Positions 26,378 to 36,080 are shown, counted from the first letter of the stretch. The stretch: DNA of 64,000 nt from Massilia solisilvae (GCF_024753215.1 NZ_JANUGV010000001.1:1116001-1180000), one strand, 5' to 3'. The notes: generated from the sequence alone by a model not told the origin. Made by a program: numbers and translations.

Positions 26378-27319
26378 ATGGCCGATGAGGGACTGCGGCC
26401 GATCATCGTCAAGCGCGTGAAGAAGGGCCACGGCGGCCACCACGGCGGCGCTTGGAAGATCGCGTACGCCGACTTCGTGACCGCGATGATGGCGTTCTTC
26501 CTGCTCATGTGGCTGATTGGCTCGACCACCAAGGGCGACCTTGAAGGCATTGCGCAGTACTTCAAGACGCCGCTCAAGGTGGCCATGTCGGGCGGCTCGG
26601 GCAGCGGCGACAGCTCGTCGATCCTGCAGGGCGGCGGCAAGGACCTGACCAAGCGCGACGGCCAGGTCAAGCGTGGCGACGTCCCGGCCGACAAGAAGAC
26701 CTACGACCTGGCCGCGGCCAAGGCCGCGCTCGAGCGCGAGGAGAACGGACGCCTGCAGTCGCTCAAGGGCCGCATCGAGATGACCATCGAGACCAACCCG
26801 GCGCTGAAGAAGTTCAAGAACCAGCTGCTGCTGGACATCACCAGCGAGGGCCTGCGGATCCAGGTGGTGGACGAGAAGAACCGTCCGATGTTCCAGCTGG
26901 CCAAAGCCGAGCTGGAGCCGTACACGCGCGAGATCCTGCGCACCATCGGCGCCGTGCTCAACGACGTGCCCAACAAGATCGGCCTGTCCGGCCACACCGA
27001 CGCCACCCCGTACATGATGGAAACCGGCTACAGCAACTGGGAATTGTCGGCCGACCGCGCCAACGCCTCGCGCCGCGAGCTGGTGATCGGCGGGATGAAG
27101 GACGACAAGGTGCTGCGCGTGGTGGGGCTGGCGTCGGCCGCGCCGCTGAACCGCCAGGACCCGTTCGACCCGATCAACCGCCGCATCAGCATCATCGTGC
27201 TGAACAAGCGCACCGAGGAGGCGATCATGCGTGACGCCGGCAAGCTCGAAGTGCCGGTGCAGGAGGCGGGCCAGGTGGCGGCGGCTGCCGCCGTGGCCGC
27301 GCCGGCAGCGAAGAAATAA
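26378..27319 (+). CDS. motB: Flagellar motor protein MotB
   Basis: 313 aa. A single N-terminal membrane helix carries the ion-binding Asp32 ('WKIAYADFVTAMMAFFLLMWLIG'). The periplasmic OmpA-like peptidoglycan-binding domain is at about 165-290 ('IGLSGHTDATPYM', 'NWELSADRANASRREL'). It anchors the MotA4-5/MotB2 stator to the cell wall. It starts 38 bases after motA and is followed by a CheZ-like gene 16 bases on. Confidence 0.96.
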   Translation: MADEGLRPIIVKRVKKGHGGHHGGAWKIAYADFVTAMMAFFLLMWLIGSTTKGDLEGIAQYFKTPLKVAMSGGSGSGDSSSILQGGGKDLTKRDGQVKRGDVPADKKTYDLAAAKAALEREENGRLQSLKGRIEMTIETNPALKKFKNQLLLDITSEGLRIQVVDEKNRPMFQLAKAELEPYTREILRTIGAVLNDVPNKIGLSGHTDATPYMMETGYSNWELSADRANASRRELVIGGMKDDKVLRVVGLASAAPLNRQDPFDPINRRISIIVLNKRTEEAIMRDAGKLEVPVQEAGQVAAAAAVAAPAAKK

Positions 27320-27335
27320 GCCGGAGGAGACCCGG

Positions 27336-27887
27336 ATGACGACCAGGAAGAAAATTTTGGGATCGCACGTGAAGCGCCTGCTGTCGGGCGTGTCGGACCA
27401 CGGCCGCCGGCACCTGGCCGAGGTCGAGACCGACCTGCTGCAGACCGAGCTGCTGCTGGAGGAGGCGATCGACAAGCTGACCGCCGCCTTCCTCGCGATC
27501 CACGGCGCGGTCAGCGCGCGCCAGGCTTTGGTGGACCGCCTGCTGGCGGGCGAGCAGTTGTCCGAGGAAGAGCGCGGCGCGCTCGCGCGCATGTCCGACG
27601 AAATCGGCCAGCACGTGAACCTGGCCGTGACCAGCATGCAGTTCCAGGACATGACCGGCCAGCTGATCGAACGCAGCATCCGGCGTGTCATCGGGCTGTC
27701 GGAATTCCTCGGTACGCTGGGCGCGCATGGCGCCGGGATCGTGCCGGAGAGCGGCCACGAAGAGATCGTCGACCGTCTCGGCAAGGTCAGCACGGCGCTC
27801 GCAATCCAGTCGCTCGAACTGCGCAGCGTGCTGCGCAAGTCGGTCGAGCAGAAGCACATGGAAAGCGGCGACATCGAGCTGTTCTGA
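27336..27887 (+). CDS. CheZ-like predicted CheY-phosphatase (first of two)
   Basis: 183 aa from the ATG at 27336 (GGAGGAG upstream). Entirely helical. The CheZ active-site pattern D-x-x-x-Q is present in 'MQFQDMTGQLIERSIRRV' (D105, Q109), equivalent to D143/Q147 of E. coli CheZ. It is shorter than CheZ, and its C-terminus is 'ESGDIELF' rather than the CheY-binding tail 'DDLLESLGF' carried by the second CheZ at 34180-34809. It is directly followed by a CheY-like gene, so it probably dephosphorylates that regulator or acts in parallel with CheZ. Phosphatase activity is inferred from the motif only. Confidence 0.65.
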   Translation: MTTRKKILGSHVKRLLSGVSDHGRRHLAEVETDLLQTELLLEEAIDKLTAAFLAIHGAVSARQALVDRLLAGEQLSEEERGALARMSDEIGQHVNLAVTSMQFQDMTGQLIERSIRRVIGLSEFLGTLGAHGAGIVPESGHEEIVDRLGKVSTALAIQSLELRSVLRKSVEQKHMESGDIELF

Positions 27888-27931
27888 AGGCGCGCGACAC
27901 AACAGAAGTAACAGAAGAATCAGGAGCAAAC

Positions 27932-28297
27932 ATGGCAAAAACAATTCTCGCGGTCGACGACTCCAGCTCGCTGCGCCAGATGGTGGCGTTCTCGCTGAAG
28001 GCGGCGGGCTACCAGGTGGTGGAGGCGGTCGATGGCCAGGACGGCCTGGACAAGGCCAAGCAGCAGGCCGTGGACCTGGTGCTGACCGACCAGAACATGC
28101 CGCGCATGGACGGCCTGTCGCTGATCAAGATGCTGCGTGGCCTGCCGGCCTACCAGAAGACGCCGATCCTGATGCTGACCACCGAATCGTCCGACGAGAT
28201 GAAATCCAAGGGCCGCGCCGCCGGCGCCAATGGCTGGCTGGTCAAGCCGTTCGACCCGCAACGCCTGATCGAGGTGGTCAAGAAAGTCATTGGCTAG
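27932..28297 (+). CDS. CheY-like single-domain response regulator (first of two)
   Basis: 121 aa receiver. Acidic pair D9-D10 ('ILAVDDSSSLRQMV'), phosphoacceptor D53 ('VLTDQNMPRMDG'), Thr/Ser and Lys at 'LMLTTESSDEMKSKG' and 'GWLVKPF', all intact. It differs from the motor-type CheY at 33785 (which has 'DWNMPNMDG'), so it probably interacts with CheA but not necessarily with FliM. Such regulators next to cheA can act as phosphate sinks or drive another output. It is located between the CheZ-like gene and cheA, 31 bases before the cheA start. Confidence 0.85.
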   Translation: MAKTILAVDDSSSLRQMVAFSLKAAGYQVVEAVDGQDGLDKAKQQAVDLVLTDQNMPRMDGLSLIKMLRGLPAYQKTPILMLTTESSDEMKSKGRAAGANGWLVKPFDPQRLIEVVKKVIG

Positions 28298-28328
28298 CCG
28301 TGCGGCGGGCCATACACACGGACGTATC

Positions 28329-30500
28329 ATGACCATCGACATCAGCCAGTTTTACCAGGTCTTCTTCGACGAGGCCGAAGAGCTGCTCGCCGAAATGGAG
28401 CGATTGCTGCTGGGCGTCGATGTCGAGGCGCCGGACGCCGAAGACCTGAACGCGATCTTCCGCACGGCGCACTCGGTCAAGGGCGGCGCGGCCACCTTCG
28501 GCCTGAACGACATGAGCGAAGTGACGCACGTGCTCGAGTCGCTGCTGGACCGCATCCGCAAGGGCGAGATGACGCTCACCGCGCAGCACGTGGACGCCTT
28601 CCTGGCCGCCAAGGACACGCTCAAGATGATGCTGGACGGGCACAAGAGCGGCGGCGAGGTGGACCAGGAGCAGGTGGCCAACGTGCGCATGGTGCTGCAC
28701 GACCTGGCCGACGGCGTCGTGCCCGGCTCGAACCACCACGTCACGCCGTCGTTCCTGCACGCCGAAGCCAAGGTGGAGCAGCACCAGGTCGAGGGCGCGC
28801 ACCGCTACAAGATCGAACTGCCCGAGGTGCCGCAGCGCGACGTGAACGCGCTGGTGGACGAGCTGGGCCTGCTGGGCCGGGTCCAGGTGACCCCGATCGA
28901 GGGCGGCCGCAGCGCGCTCGTCATCACCACCCGCGAAAGCCTGGACGACATCATCGCGATCTGCTCGTTCGTGCTCGAACCGGAAGACCTGAAGGTGTTC
29001 GAGGCGCCGCCGCTCACCCCCGAGCAGCGCCGCATCGAGCAGGAAGAGCGCGCGCGCATCGAGAACGCGCAGGGCTACGGCTTCTTCGACCCCAGCGACG
29101 AGGTCGAGCAGGTGCAGGCCGAGCTGTCCGACGACGAGCGCGGCTACGGGTTCTTCCAGCCGATCGAGGTGATCCGCGCGCAAGCGGGCATCAAGTCCGA
29201 GGAACCCCAGCGCGCCGCCAGCACCCTGCCCGAACCGATCGAGGTTTCCGAGGTCGCGGCCGAGAAGAAGGCCGCCGCCAAAAAGGATGACAAGGCCGCG
29301 CACGCGCACGCCGAGTCGTCCTCGATCCGGGTCTCGGTCGAGAAGGTGGACCAGCTGATCAACCTGGTGGGCGAACTGGTCATCACCCAGGCGATGATCG
29401 AGCAGCGCACCTCGACCCTGGATCCGATGCTGCACGAGCGCCTGCTGGCCTCGGTGGGGCAGCTGACCCGCAACACGCGCGACCTGCAGGAAGCGGTGAT
29501 GTCGATCCGGATGATGCCGATGGACTTCGTGTTCTCGCGCTTCCCGCGCATGGTGCGCGACCTGGCCAGCAAGCTTGGCAAGAAGGTCGATTTCATCACG
29601 CACGGCGCGGCCACGGAGCTGGACAAGGGCCTGATCGAGCGCATCGTCGATCCGCTCACGCACCTGGTCAGGAACAGCATCGACCACGGCATCGAGCTGC
29701 CGCAAGCGCGCCGCGACGCCGGCAAGACCGACGCCGGGCGCCTGTTCCTGTCGGCCGGCCAGCAGGGCGGCAACATCGTGATCGAGGTCGCCGACGACGG
29801 CGCGGGCCTGAACCGCGAGAAGATCCTGGCCAAGGCCAAGGCCAACGGGCTGGAGGTGTCGGACACGATGAGCGACGCCGACGTCTGGCAGCTGATCTTC
29901 GCGCCGGGCTTCTCGACCGCCGAAATCGTGACCGACGTGTCCGGCCGCGGGGTCGGCATGGACGTCGTCAAGCGCAACATCACCGCGATGGGCGGGGTGG
30001 TGGACATCCGCTCGGCCAAGGGCTTCGGCACCACCATCTCGATCTCGCTGCCGCTCACGCTGGCGATCCTGGACGGCATGTCGATCCGCTGCGGCTCCGA
30101 GATCTACATCCTGCCGCTGGGCTTCGTGGTCGAGTCGCTGCAGCCGGCGCGCGAGGACATCAAGGATATCGCCGGCCAGGGCCGCGTGCTCAAGGTGCGC
30201 GGCGAGTACCTGCCCCTGATCCCGCTGTACCAGATGTTCGGCATCGAGCCGCGTTACACCGACCCGTCCGAGGCGATCGTCGTGATCCTCGAGACCGAAG
30301 GCCGGCGCGCCGCGCTGTTCGTGGACGAACTGGTGGGCCAGCAACAGGTCGTGGTCAAGAATCTGGAATCGAACTACCGCAAGGTGGCCGGGATCTCCGG
30401 CGCCACCATCCTCGGCGATGGCGGCGTGGCGCTGATCCTGGACGTCGCGGCGTTGCTGCGTTCGTCGCGCCAGCTCACCGACGACACCGTCGTTTTATAA
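28329..30500 (+). CDS. cheA: Chemotaxis histidine kinase CheA
   Basis: 723 aa from the ATG at 28329. Domains: HPt/P1 with phosphorylated His48 ('[17 protein letters not shown]'), P2-like region (about 158-235), linker, P3 dimerisation (about 330-400), HATPase/P4 ('[12 protein letters not shown]', 'VADDGAGLN', '[13 protein letters not shown]') and CheW-like P5 at the C-terminus. It autophosphorylates in response to chemoreceptors and passes phosphate to CheY and CheB. The linker before P3 carries the motif GYGFF twice (about residues 248 and 271), each followed by an acidic/proline stretch. The order cheZ-like, cheY-like, cheA, cheW lies within one operon. Confidence 0.96.
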   Translation: MTIDISQFYQVFFDEAEELLAEMERLLLGVDVEAPDAEDLNAIFRTAHSVKGGAATFGLNDMSEVTHVLESLLDRIRKGEMTLTAQHVDAFLAAKDTLKMMLDGHKSGGEVDQEQVANVRMVLHDLADGVVPGSNHHVTPSFLHAEAKVEQHQVEGAHRYKIELPEVPQRDVNALVDELGLLGRVQVTPIEGGRSALVITTRESLDDIIAICSFVLEPEDLKVFEAPPLTPEQRRIEQEERARIENAQGYGFFDPSDEVEQVQAELSDDERGYGFFQPIEVIRAQAGIKSEEPQRAASTLPEPIEVSEVAAEKKAAAKKDDKAAHAHAESSSIRVSVEKVDQLINLVGELVITQAMIEQRTSTLDPMLHERLLASVGQLTRNTRDLQEAVMSIRMMPMDFVFSRFPRMVRDLASKLGKKVDFITHGAATELDKGLIERIVDPLTHLVRNSIDHGIELPQARRDAGKTDAGRLFLSAGQQGGNIVIEVADDGAGLNREKILAKAKANGLEVSDTMSDADVWQLIFAPGFSTAEIVTDVSGRGVGMDVVKRNITAMGGVVDIRSAKGFGTTISISLPLTLAILDGMSIRCGSEIYILPLGFVVESLQPAREDIKDIAGQGRVLKVRGEYLPLIPLYQMFGIEPRYTDPSEAIVVILETEGRRAALFVDELVGQQQVVVKNLESNYRKVAGISGATILGDGGVALILDVAALLRSSRQLTDDTVVL

Positions 30501-30531
30501 CTCTCTGCTTGTCAATCAAAGGAAGAAAGCC

Positions 30532-31035
30532 ATGTCCACAGTCACCAACACCTCGTCGGCCGAAGCCCACGCACGCGACGGCGCCGGCAGCGAATTCCTG
30601 GCCTTTACCCTCGGGTCCGAGGAATACGGCATCGACATCCTGAAGGTGCAGGAGATCCGCGGCTACGAAGCGGTCACCCGCATCGCCAACGCCCCCGAAT
30701 TCATCAAAGGCGTGATCAACCTGCGCGGCATCATCATCCCGGTGGTGGACATGCGCATCAAGTTCAAGCTGGGCACCCCGGTGTACGACCAGTTCACGGT
30801 CGTGATCATCCTGAACATCGGCGGGCGCATCATGGGCATGGTGGTGGACAGCGTGTCGGACGTGACCACGCTCACCCCGGACCAGATCAAGCCGGCCCCG
30901 GAAATGGGCACCGCCTTCAATTCCGACTACCTGATGGGCCTGGGCACGGTGGACGAGCGCATGCTGATCCTGATCGACATCGACAAGCTGATGTCGTCGG
31001 GCGAGATGGGATTGATCGACAAGCTGGCGGCGTAA
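30532..31035 (+). CDS. cheW: Chemotaxis adaptor CheW
   Basis: 167 aa. SH3-like CheW fold; couples CheA to chemoreceptors in the signalling array. '[25 protein letters not shown]' and '[22 protein letters not shown]' are diagnostic. The start has AGGAAGAAAGCC upstream. It lies 31 bases after cheA. No chemoreceptor gene follows it here, unlike the enterobacterial order; the only receptor in the window is at 45157-46854. Confidence 0.96.
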   Translation: MSTVTNTSSAEAHARDGAGSEFLAFTLGSEEYGIDILKVQEIRGYEAVTRIANAPEFIKGVINLRGIIIPVVDMRIKFKLGTPVYDQFTVVIILNIGGRIMGMVVDSVSDVTTLTPDQIKPAPEMGTAFNSDYLMGLGTVDERMLILIDIDKLMSSGEMGLIDKLAA

Positions 31036-31124
31036 GCGCCGCAGGCGGCAGGCACAAGGCTTGGCCCTGGCCCGCCGGCCAGGGCAGGGGCGCATGCGGC
31101 CCCGATTGAAGAAGGTAAGGCAAA

Positions 31125-31973
31125 GTGCCGCAACAGACACACGAGACGACCAAGGAATTCGACTTCACGCGCCGCGACTTCGAGCGGGTGCGCGCGCTGA
31201 TCTACAAGCGCGCCGGGATTTCGCTGGCCGACAGCAAGCAGGAGATGGTGTACAGCCGCCTGGCGCGGCGCCTGCGCGCCACCGGCATCGGCGCGTTCCA
31301 CACCTACCTGGACGAGCTGGAGGCCGGGCGCATGGACCATGAGTGGGAGTCGTTCACCAACGCGCTCACCACCAACCTGACCTCGTTCTTCCGCGAGGCG
31401 CACCATTTCCCGCTGCTGGCCGAGCACGTGCTGGCGGTGCGCGCGCGCGAGGGCGGGCAGCTGAACATCTGGTGCGCGGCCAGTTCCACCGGCGAAGAGC
31501 CGTATTCGATCGCCATGACGCTGTGCGAGGCGTTCAACACGCTCACGCCGCCGGCGCACGTGATCGCGACCGACATCGACACCAACGTGCTGGCCACCGC
31601 GAGCGAAGGCATCTACGGACTGGACCGCATCGAGAAGATGGCGCCCGAACGGCTGCGCCGCTTTTTCTTGCGCGGCAAGGGCAGCCACGAGGGCATGGTG
31701 CGGGTGCGCCCCGAGCTGCGCCAGCTGGTCACCTTCAAGCAGCTGAACCTGCTGGACGCGAGCTGGCATTTGCAGGGGCCGTTCGACGCGATCTTCTGCC
31801 GCAACGTGATGATCTACTTCGACAAGGCGACCCAGCGCGGCATCCTGTCGCGCTTCGTGCCGCTGATGAAACCGAGCGGCCTGCTGTTTGCCGGCCACTC
31901 GGAAAATTTTTTGTACGTGTCCGACGCGCTGCGACTGCGTGGCAAGACGGTGTACGAGCTTAACCATGCGTAG
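31125..31973 (+). CDS. cheR: Chemoreceptor glutamate methyltransferase CheR
   Basis: 282 aa. SAM-dependent methylation of receptor glutamates for adaptation. The N-terminal helical domain ('RDFERVRALIYKRAGISLADSK') is followed by a methyltransferase fold: 'IWCAASSTGEEPYSIAM', 'IATDIDTNVLATASEGIYG' and 'FDAIFCRNVMIYFDK'. It starts at GTG (31125) with GAAGGTAAGG upstream. It probably docks to the C-terminal pentapeptide DWEEF of the chemoreceptor at 45157-46854. Confidence 0.95.
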   Translation: MPQQTHETTKEFDFTRRDFERVRALIYKRAGISLADSKQEMVYSRLARRLRATGIGAFHTYLDELEAGRMDHEWESFTNALTTNLTSFFREAHHFPLLAEHVLAVRAREGGQLNIWCAASSTGEEPYSIAMTLCEAFNTLTPPAHVIATDIDTNVLATASEGIYGLDRIEKMAPERLRRFFLRGKGSHEGMVRVRPELRQLVTFKQLNLLDASWHLQGPFDAIFCRNVMIYFDKATQRGILSRFVPLMKPSGLLFAGHSENFLYVSDALRLRGKTVYELNHA

Positions 31974-31985
31974 CCGGACCTGGAC

Positions 31986-32576
31986 ATGAACAGCAATTTC
32001 GCCACCAACGTGTACTACGACCGCACCTTCGACTGCGACGCGGCCAAGATCCTGCCGGGCGAGTACTACTACACCAATCGCGACATGCTGATCGTGACCG
32101 TGCTCGGCTCGTGCGTGGCGGCCTGCATCCGCGACCGCGTCACGGGCCTGGGCGGCATGAACCACTTCATGCTGCCCGACGGCGGCGACAACGGCCCGGT
32201 GTCGGCATCGATGCGCTACGGGACGTACGCGATGGAGGTCCTGATCAACGACCTGCTCAAGGCCGGCGCGCGGCGCGAAAGCCTGGAAGCGAAGGTGTTC
32301 GGCGGCGGCGCGGTGCTGCGCGGCTTTACCGCGATGAACGTGGGCGAGCGCAACGCCGCGTTCGTGACGCAGTTCCTCAAGACCGAGAAAATCCCGCTGC
32401 TGGCCGAGGACCTGAACGACATCTACCCGCGCAAGGTGTACTTCTTCCCGCACACCGGCAAGGTGCTGGTCAAGAAGCTGATGCAAACCCATAACGACAC
32501 GCTGGCGCGGCGCGAAGCCGACTACGCCAGCAGGCTCAAGGTCGCGCCGGTTGCCGGCGACATCGACCTGTTCTGA
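31986..32576 (+). CDS. cheD: Chemoreceptor glutamine deamidase CheD
   Basis: 196 aa. Deamidates receptor glutamines to glutamates and can modulate adaptation. The catalytic Cys43 in 'VLGSCVAACIRD' and His60 in 'GGMNHFMLP' are present. The C-terminus ends 'AGDIDLF', resembling the end of the first CheZ-like protein ('SGDIELF'). It sits between cheR and cheB with short gaps (12 and 17 bases). Confidence 0.93.
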   Translation: MNSNFATNVYYDRTFDCDAAKILPGEYYYTNRDMLIVTVLGSCVAACIRDRVTGLGGMNHFMLPDGGDNGPVSASMRYGTYAMEVLINDLLKAGARRESLEAKVFGGGAVLRGFTAMNVGERNAAFVTQFLKTEKIPLLAEDLNDIYPRKVYFFPHTGKVLVKKLMQTHNDTLARREADYASRLKVAPVAGDIDLF

Positions 32577-32593
32577 CCTGAAAGGGACTGGAA

Positions 32594-33658
32594 ATGAAGA
32601 CCAAGGTGCTGATCGTCGACGATTCGGCGCTGATCCGTGCGGTGATGAGCGAGATCGTCAATTCGCAGCCGGACCTGGAGGTGGTGGGCGTGGCGCCCGA
32701 CCCGCTGGTGGCGCGCGACCTGATCAAGCGCACCAACCCGGACGTGCTCACGCTGGACGTCGAGATGCCGAAGATGGACGGCCTGGACTTCCTGGAAAAG
32801 CTGATGCGCCTGCGCCCGATGCCGGTGCTGATGGTTTCGTCGCTGACCGAGCGCGGCTCGGAGATCACGATGCGCGCGCTGGAACTGGGCGCGGTGGACT
32901 TCGTGACCAAGCCGAAGATCTCGATCCAGTCGGGCATGCGCGAGTACACCGACATCATTTGCGACAAGATCCGCGCCGCCGCGCGCGCCCGCATCAAGCC
33001 GCGCACGCTGCATCCGAACGCGCCGGCGCCGGTGCTGCCGGCCTTGAAGAGCCCGCTCACGTCGTCGGAAAAGCTGATCATCATCGGCGCTTCCACCGGC
33101 GGCACCGAGGCGATCCGCGAATTCCTGATGCAGATGCCGTCGGACTGCCCGGGCATCCTGATCACCCAGCATATGCCGGAAGGCTTCACCACCTCGTTTG
33201 CCAAACGCCTCGATACGCTGTGCAAGATCAGCGTGTGCGAGGCCGCCGGCAACGAGCGCGTGCTGCCCGGCCATGCCTACATCGCACCGGGCCATTCGCA
33301 CCTGATGCTGGTGCGCTCGGGCGCGAACTACATGACCCGCATCGAGCAAAGCCCGCCGGTGAACCGGCACCGGCCGTCGGTGGACGTGCTGTTCCGCTCG
33401 GCGGCGCAGGCGGCTGGCAAGAACGCGGTCGGGGTGATCCTGACCGGCATGGGCAAGGACGGCGCGGCCGGCATGCTCGAGATGAAGCAGGCCGGCGCCT
33501 ACAACTTCGCCCAGGACGAGGCGTCGTGCGTGGTGTTCGGCATGCCGCGCGAGGCGATCGCGGTCGGCGCCACCCATGAGGTGGGCGCGCTGGCGGCGCT
33601 GCCGGGGATGGTGCTCGGTCACCTCGCCGCGCAGGGCGGCCGGGCGTTGCGTGTTTGA
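32594..33658 (+). CDS. cheB: Protein-glutamate methylesterase/deamidase CheB
   Basis: 354 aa. The N-terminal receiver has phosphoacceptor D55 ('[13 protein letters not shown]'). A linker leads to the C-terminal methylesterase with catalytic triad regions '[11 protein letters not shown]' (Ser), '[12 protein letters not shown]' (His) and '[11 protein letters not shown]' (Asp). It removes methyl groups from receptors when phosphorylated by CheA. Last gene before a 126-base gap that precedes cheY. Confidence 0.96.
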   Translation: MKTKVLIVDDSALIRAVMSEIVNSQPDLEVVGVAPDPLVARDLIKRTNPDVLTLDVEMPKMDGLDFLEKLMRLRPMPVLMVSSLTERGSEITMRALELGAVDFVTKPKISIQSGMREYTDIICDKIRAAARARIKPRTLHPNAPAPVLPALKSPLTSSEKLIIIGASTGGTEAIREFLMQMPSDCPGILITQHMPEGFTTSFAKRLDTLCKISVCEAAGNERVLPGHAYIAPGHSHLMLVRSGANYMTRIEQSPPVNRHRPSVDVLFRSAAQAAGKNAVGVILTGMGKDGAAGMLEMKQAGAYNFAQDEASCVVFGMPREAIAVGATHEVGALAALPGMVLGHLAAQGGRALRV

Positions 33659-33784
33659 TCCGTGTGCGTCATTTCGCCCGCCATTTATGGCTTGAGGGCA
33701 ACAAAAATGCTATCCTTTAGCCTGCTTCCCGGCAGCGCCGAAGTCCCCACCTAACCTGAGTAAAGAGAATCGACGGAGTATTAC

Positions 33785-34180
33785 ATGGCAGATCCCAAAT
33801 TGCGTTTCCTGGTGGTAGATGATTTCTCGACGATGCGCCGCATCGTGAAGAATCTGCTCAAAGAACTGGGTTACGCCAACGTCGACGAGGCCGAAGACGG
33901 CGTCCAGGCGCTCGCCAAGCTGCGCAGCGAGCCGTTCGACTTCGTGGTGTCGGACTGGAACATGCCGAACATGGACGGCCTGACCATGCTGCAGAACATC
34001 CGTGCCGATCCCTCGCTGGCCAAGCTGCCGGTGCTGATGGTGACTGCGGAAGCGAAGAAGGAAAACATCATCGCGGCGGCCCAGGCGGGCGCCAACGGCT
34101 ACGTCGTCAAGCCGTTCACGGCCGCGACGCTGGACGAAAAGCTGAACAAGATCTTCGAGAAGCTGGAAAAGGCTGCGTAA
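33785..34180 (+). CDS. cheY: Chemotaxis response regulator CheY (motor-binding type)
   Basis: 131 aa, very close to enterobacterial CheY: '[23 protein letters not shown]', phosphoacceptor D57 in '[11 protein letters not shown]', switch Thr in '[11 protein letters not shown]' and 'GYVVKPF' with Tyr/Lys. When phosphorylated it binds the flagellar switch FliM. It has GACGGAG upstream. The 126 bases before it contain no promoter I can call firmly. The stop overlaps the cheZ start by one base (TAATG). Confidence 0.96.
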   Translation: MADPKLRFLVVDDFSTMRRIVKNLLKELGYANVDEAEDGVQALAKLRSEPFDFVVSDWNMPNMDGLTMLQNIRADPSLAKLPVLMVTAEAKKENIIAAAQAGANGYVVKPFTAATLDEKLNKIFEKLEKAA

Positions 34181-34809
34181 TGGGTGAGCAAAACGGCGTC
34201 TCGGGCTCGAACGACGAGGTCCTGAGCCGCATCGGCCACCTGACGCGCGCGCTGCATGACAGCCTGCGCGGCCTGGGGCTGGACAAACTGATCGAACGCG
34301 CGGCAAGCGAGATTCCCGACGCGCGCGATCGCCTCGACTACGTGGCGCGCCTGTCGGAACAGGCCGCCCAACGCGTGCTGAACGCAACCGACGCAGCCAG
34401 CCCGCTGCAGGACCGCATCGACGCGCAGGCGGGCGAGCTGGCCGGCAAATGGCAGGCGCTGCTCGACGGCGGGGCCGAGGCCGACTGGCGCGCGCTGGCC
34501 GCGCAGACCGTGGCCCAGCTGGGCCAGGCCAGGGAGGACGCGGCCGCAACGCGCAAGCACCTCATGGACATCATGATGGCGCAGGACTTCCAGGACCTGA
34601 CCGGCCAGGTGATCGGCCGCGTGACCTCGATCGCGCAGAACCTGGAGCAGCAGTTGGTGGAGGTGCTGGTCGATTTCGCGCCGGCCGAGATCAAGCGCGA
34701 CCTGGACAATGGCCTGTTGAACGGCCCCCAGATCAACCCCGAGCGCAACAGCGAGGTGGTGTCCAACCAGGGGCAGGTGGACGACCTGCTCGAGAGCCTC
34801 GGCTTCTGA
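34180..34809 (+). CDS. cheZ: CheY-P phosphatase CheZ
   Basis: 209 aa, long helical hairpin. The active-site pair is D139/Q143 in 'MMAQDFQDLTGQVIGRV', and the C-terminal CheY-binding peptide is 'VDDLLESLGF'. It removes phosphate from CheY-P to end tumbling or reversal signals. It overlaps cheY by one base. It is the second protein with a CheZ-type active site in this cluster; the other, at 27336-27887, lacks the C-terminal CheY-binding tail. Confidence 0.94.
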   Translation: MGEQNGVSGSNDEVLSRIGHLTRALHDSLRGLGLDKLIERAASEIPDARDRLDYVARLSEQAAQRVLNATDAASPLQDRIDAQAGELAGKWQALLDGGAEADWRALAAQTVAQLGQAREDAAATRKHLMDIMMAQDFQDLTGQVIGRVTSIAQNLEQQLVEVLVDFAPAEIKRDLDNGLLNGPQINPERNSEVVSNQGQVDDLLESLGF

Positions 34810-34839
34810 TTCGCGCCGGGCGACCAGCTCCTTCAAGCG

Positions 34840-36045
34840 ATGCACCAGACTAACTTCATTGTCCGCGAACCGCTGCTCGATCCCAAGCAGCGCGTGATCG
34901 GGTACGAGCTGTCGTGGCAGCAGAACGGCCAGCAGGTGACCGAGGCCGACCTCGAGTCGCTGGTCGGCTTCGTCGCCGCGCACGTGGTGGACGAGGACGA
35001 TGGCTGGCTGCTGCGCGAGAAGGTGCTGTTCCTGGACGCGGTGCCGGCCATGCTGTCCACCGACGCGCTGCACGCGCTGCCGCCGCAGCACACGGTCCTG
35101 ACCATCCGGGCGCAGGAGCTGAACAACCGCGACACGCTCACCGCCATGCAGGCGCTGCGCGCCGGCGGGGTGGGCCTGTCGATCCGCGGCGCGGACGCCG
35201 CGCTGCTGTCCAAGAACCTGTCGCGCATCGCTTCCTACGTCGAGGTGCGCTTTACCGGCGCGGACGTGGGCTCGCAGGCGCGTGCCTACGCGGCGGCCAA
35301 GCAGTCGTCGGTGCGCATGGTGGGGCGGCCGGTGACCACCTGGGCCGACTTCGACGCCTGCGCGGCGCTGGGGCTGGATGCATTCGTCGGCAAGCTGCAC
35401 CTGACCCCGCGCGAGGGCATCGAAGTCAAGGGCATGAACCCGGCCCAGACCATCATCCTGCAGCTGATGCAGATGGTGCAGAACAACGAGGACATCCCGC
35501 GCCTGGAAGCGGTGCTCAAGCGCGACCCTGCGCTCATCTACAAGCTGCTGCGCTTCATTAACTCGGCCGGTTTCGGCGCGGGGCGCGAGGTGCAGTCGCT
35601 GCGCCAGGCGATCACGCTGCTGGGCTATGCGCCGCTGTACCGCTGGCTGACGCTGCTCCTGGCCACGGCCAGCAACAGCGGCTACTCGCCGGTGCTGATG
35701 GAGACCGCGGTGGTGCGCGCGCGCCTGTGCGAACTGCTGGGCATGAAGTTCCTGGCGCGCGGGGAGGGCGAGAACCTGTTCGTGGCGGGCATGTTCTCGC
35801 TGCTGGACCGCCTGCTCGGGCTGCCGATGAAGGAAGTGCTCGACACCGTGATGCTGCCGGACGAGGTGGTGCGCGCGCTGCTCACGCGCGGCGGCGTGTA
35901 CGGGCCTTACCTGGCGCTGGCCGAGGCCTGCGAGCTCAATTCGAACCTGGTGGCGTCGCTGGCGCAGTCGCTGTCGATCAGCCCGGAAGACGTCAACAAG
36001 GCGCACCTGTCGGCGCTGGCGTGGGCGCAGAATGTGACGGCTTGA
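34840..36045 (+). CDS. Degenerate EAL / HDOD domain protein (YuxH-like)
   Basis: 401 aa. The N-terminal half resembles EAL ('IVREPLLDPKQRVIGYELSWQ') but lacks the EAL catalytic set (no EAL triplet, no DDFG), so phosphodiesterase activity is unlikely. The C-terminal HDOD domain is at about 200-390 ('LQLMQMVQNNEDIPRLEAVLKRDPALIYKLLRFINSAGF', 'LRQAITLLGYAPLYRWL'). YuxH/CdgJ-type proteins modulate motility through protein-protein contacts. It lies 30 bases after cheZ on the same strand and ends at a strong terminator, so it is probably part of the chemotaxis operon. The output is inferred from context. Confidence 0.8.
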   Translation: MHQTNFIVREPLLDPKQRVIGYELSWQQNGQQVTEADLESLVGFVAAHVVDEDDGWLLREKVLFLDAVPAMLSTDALHALPPQHTVLTIRAQELNNRDTLTAMQALRAGGVGLSIRGADAALLSKNLSRIASYVEVRFTGADVGSQARAYAAAKQSSVRMVGRPVTTWADFDACAALGLDAFVGKLHLTPREGIEVKGMNPAQTIILQLMQMVQNNEDIPRLEAVLKRDPALIYKLLRFINSAGFGAGREVQSLRQAITLLGYAPLYRWLTLLLATASNSGYSPVLMETAVVRARLCELLGMKFLARGEGENLFVAGMFSLLDRLLGLPMKEVLDTVMLPDEVVRALLTRGGVYGPYLALAEACELNSNLVASLAQSLSISPEDVNKAHLSALAWAQNVTA

Positions 36046-36080
36046 GAGCCGGCTGCGCCGCTTTTTCCACTAGCCTTTAT

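Noticed and set aside
28287..30344. 685-codon minus-strand frame opposite cheA
   Set aside because: It is a His/Arg/Gln-rich shadow of cheA with no recognisable domain; cheA is complete on the plus strand.
33659..33784. Promoter before cheY
   Set aside because: A TTGAGG and a TATCCT are present but only 13 bases apart; no sigma-28 or sigma-54 pattern fits, so no promoter was annotated.
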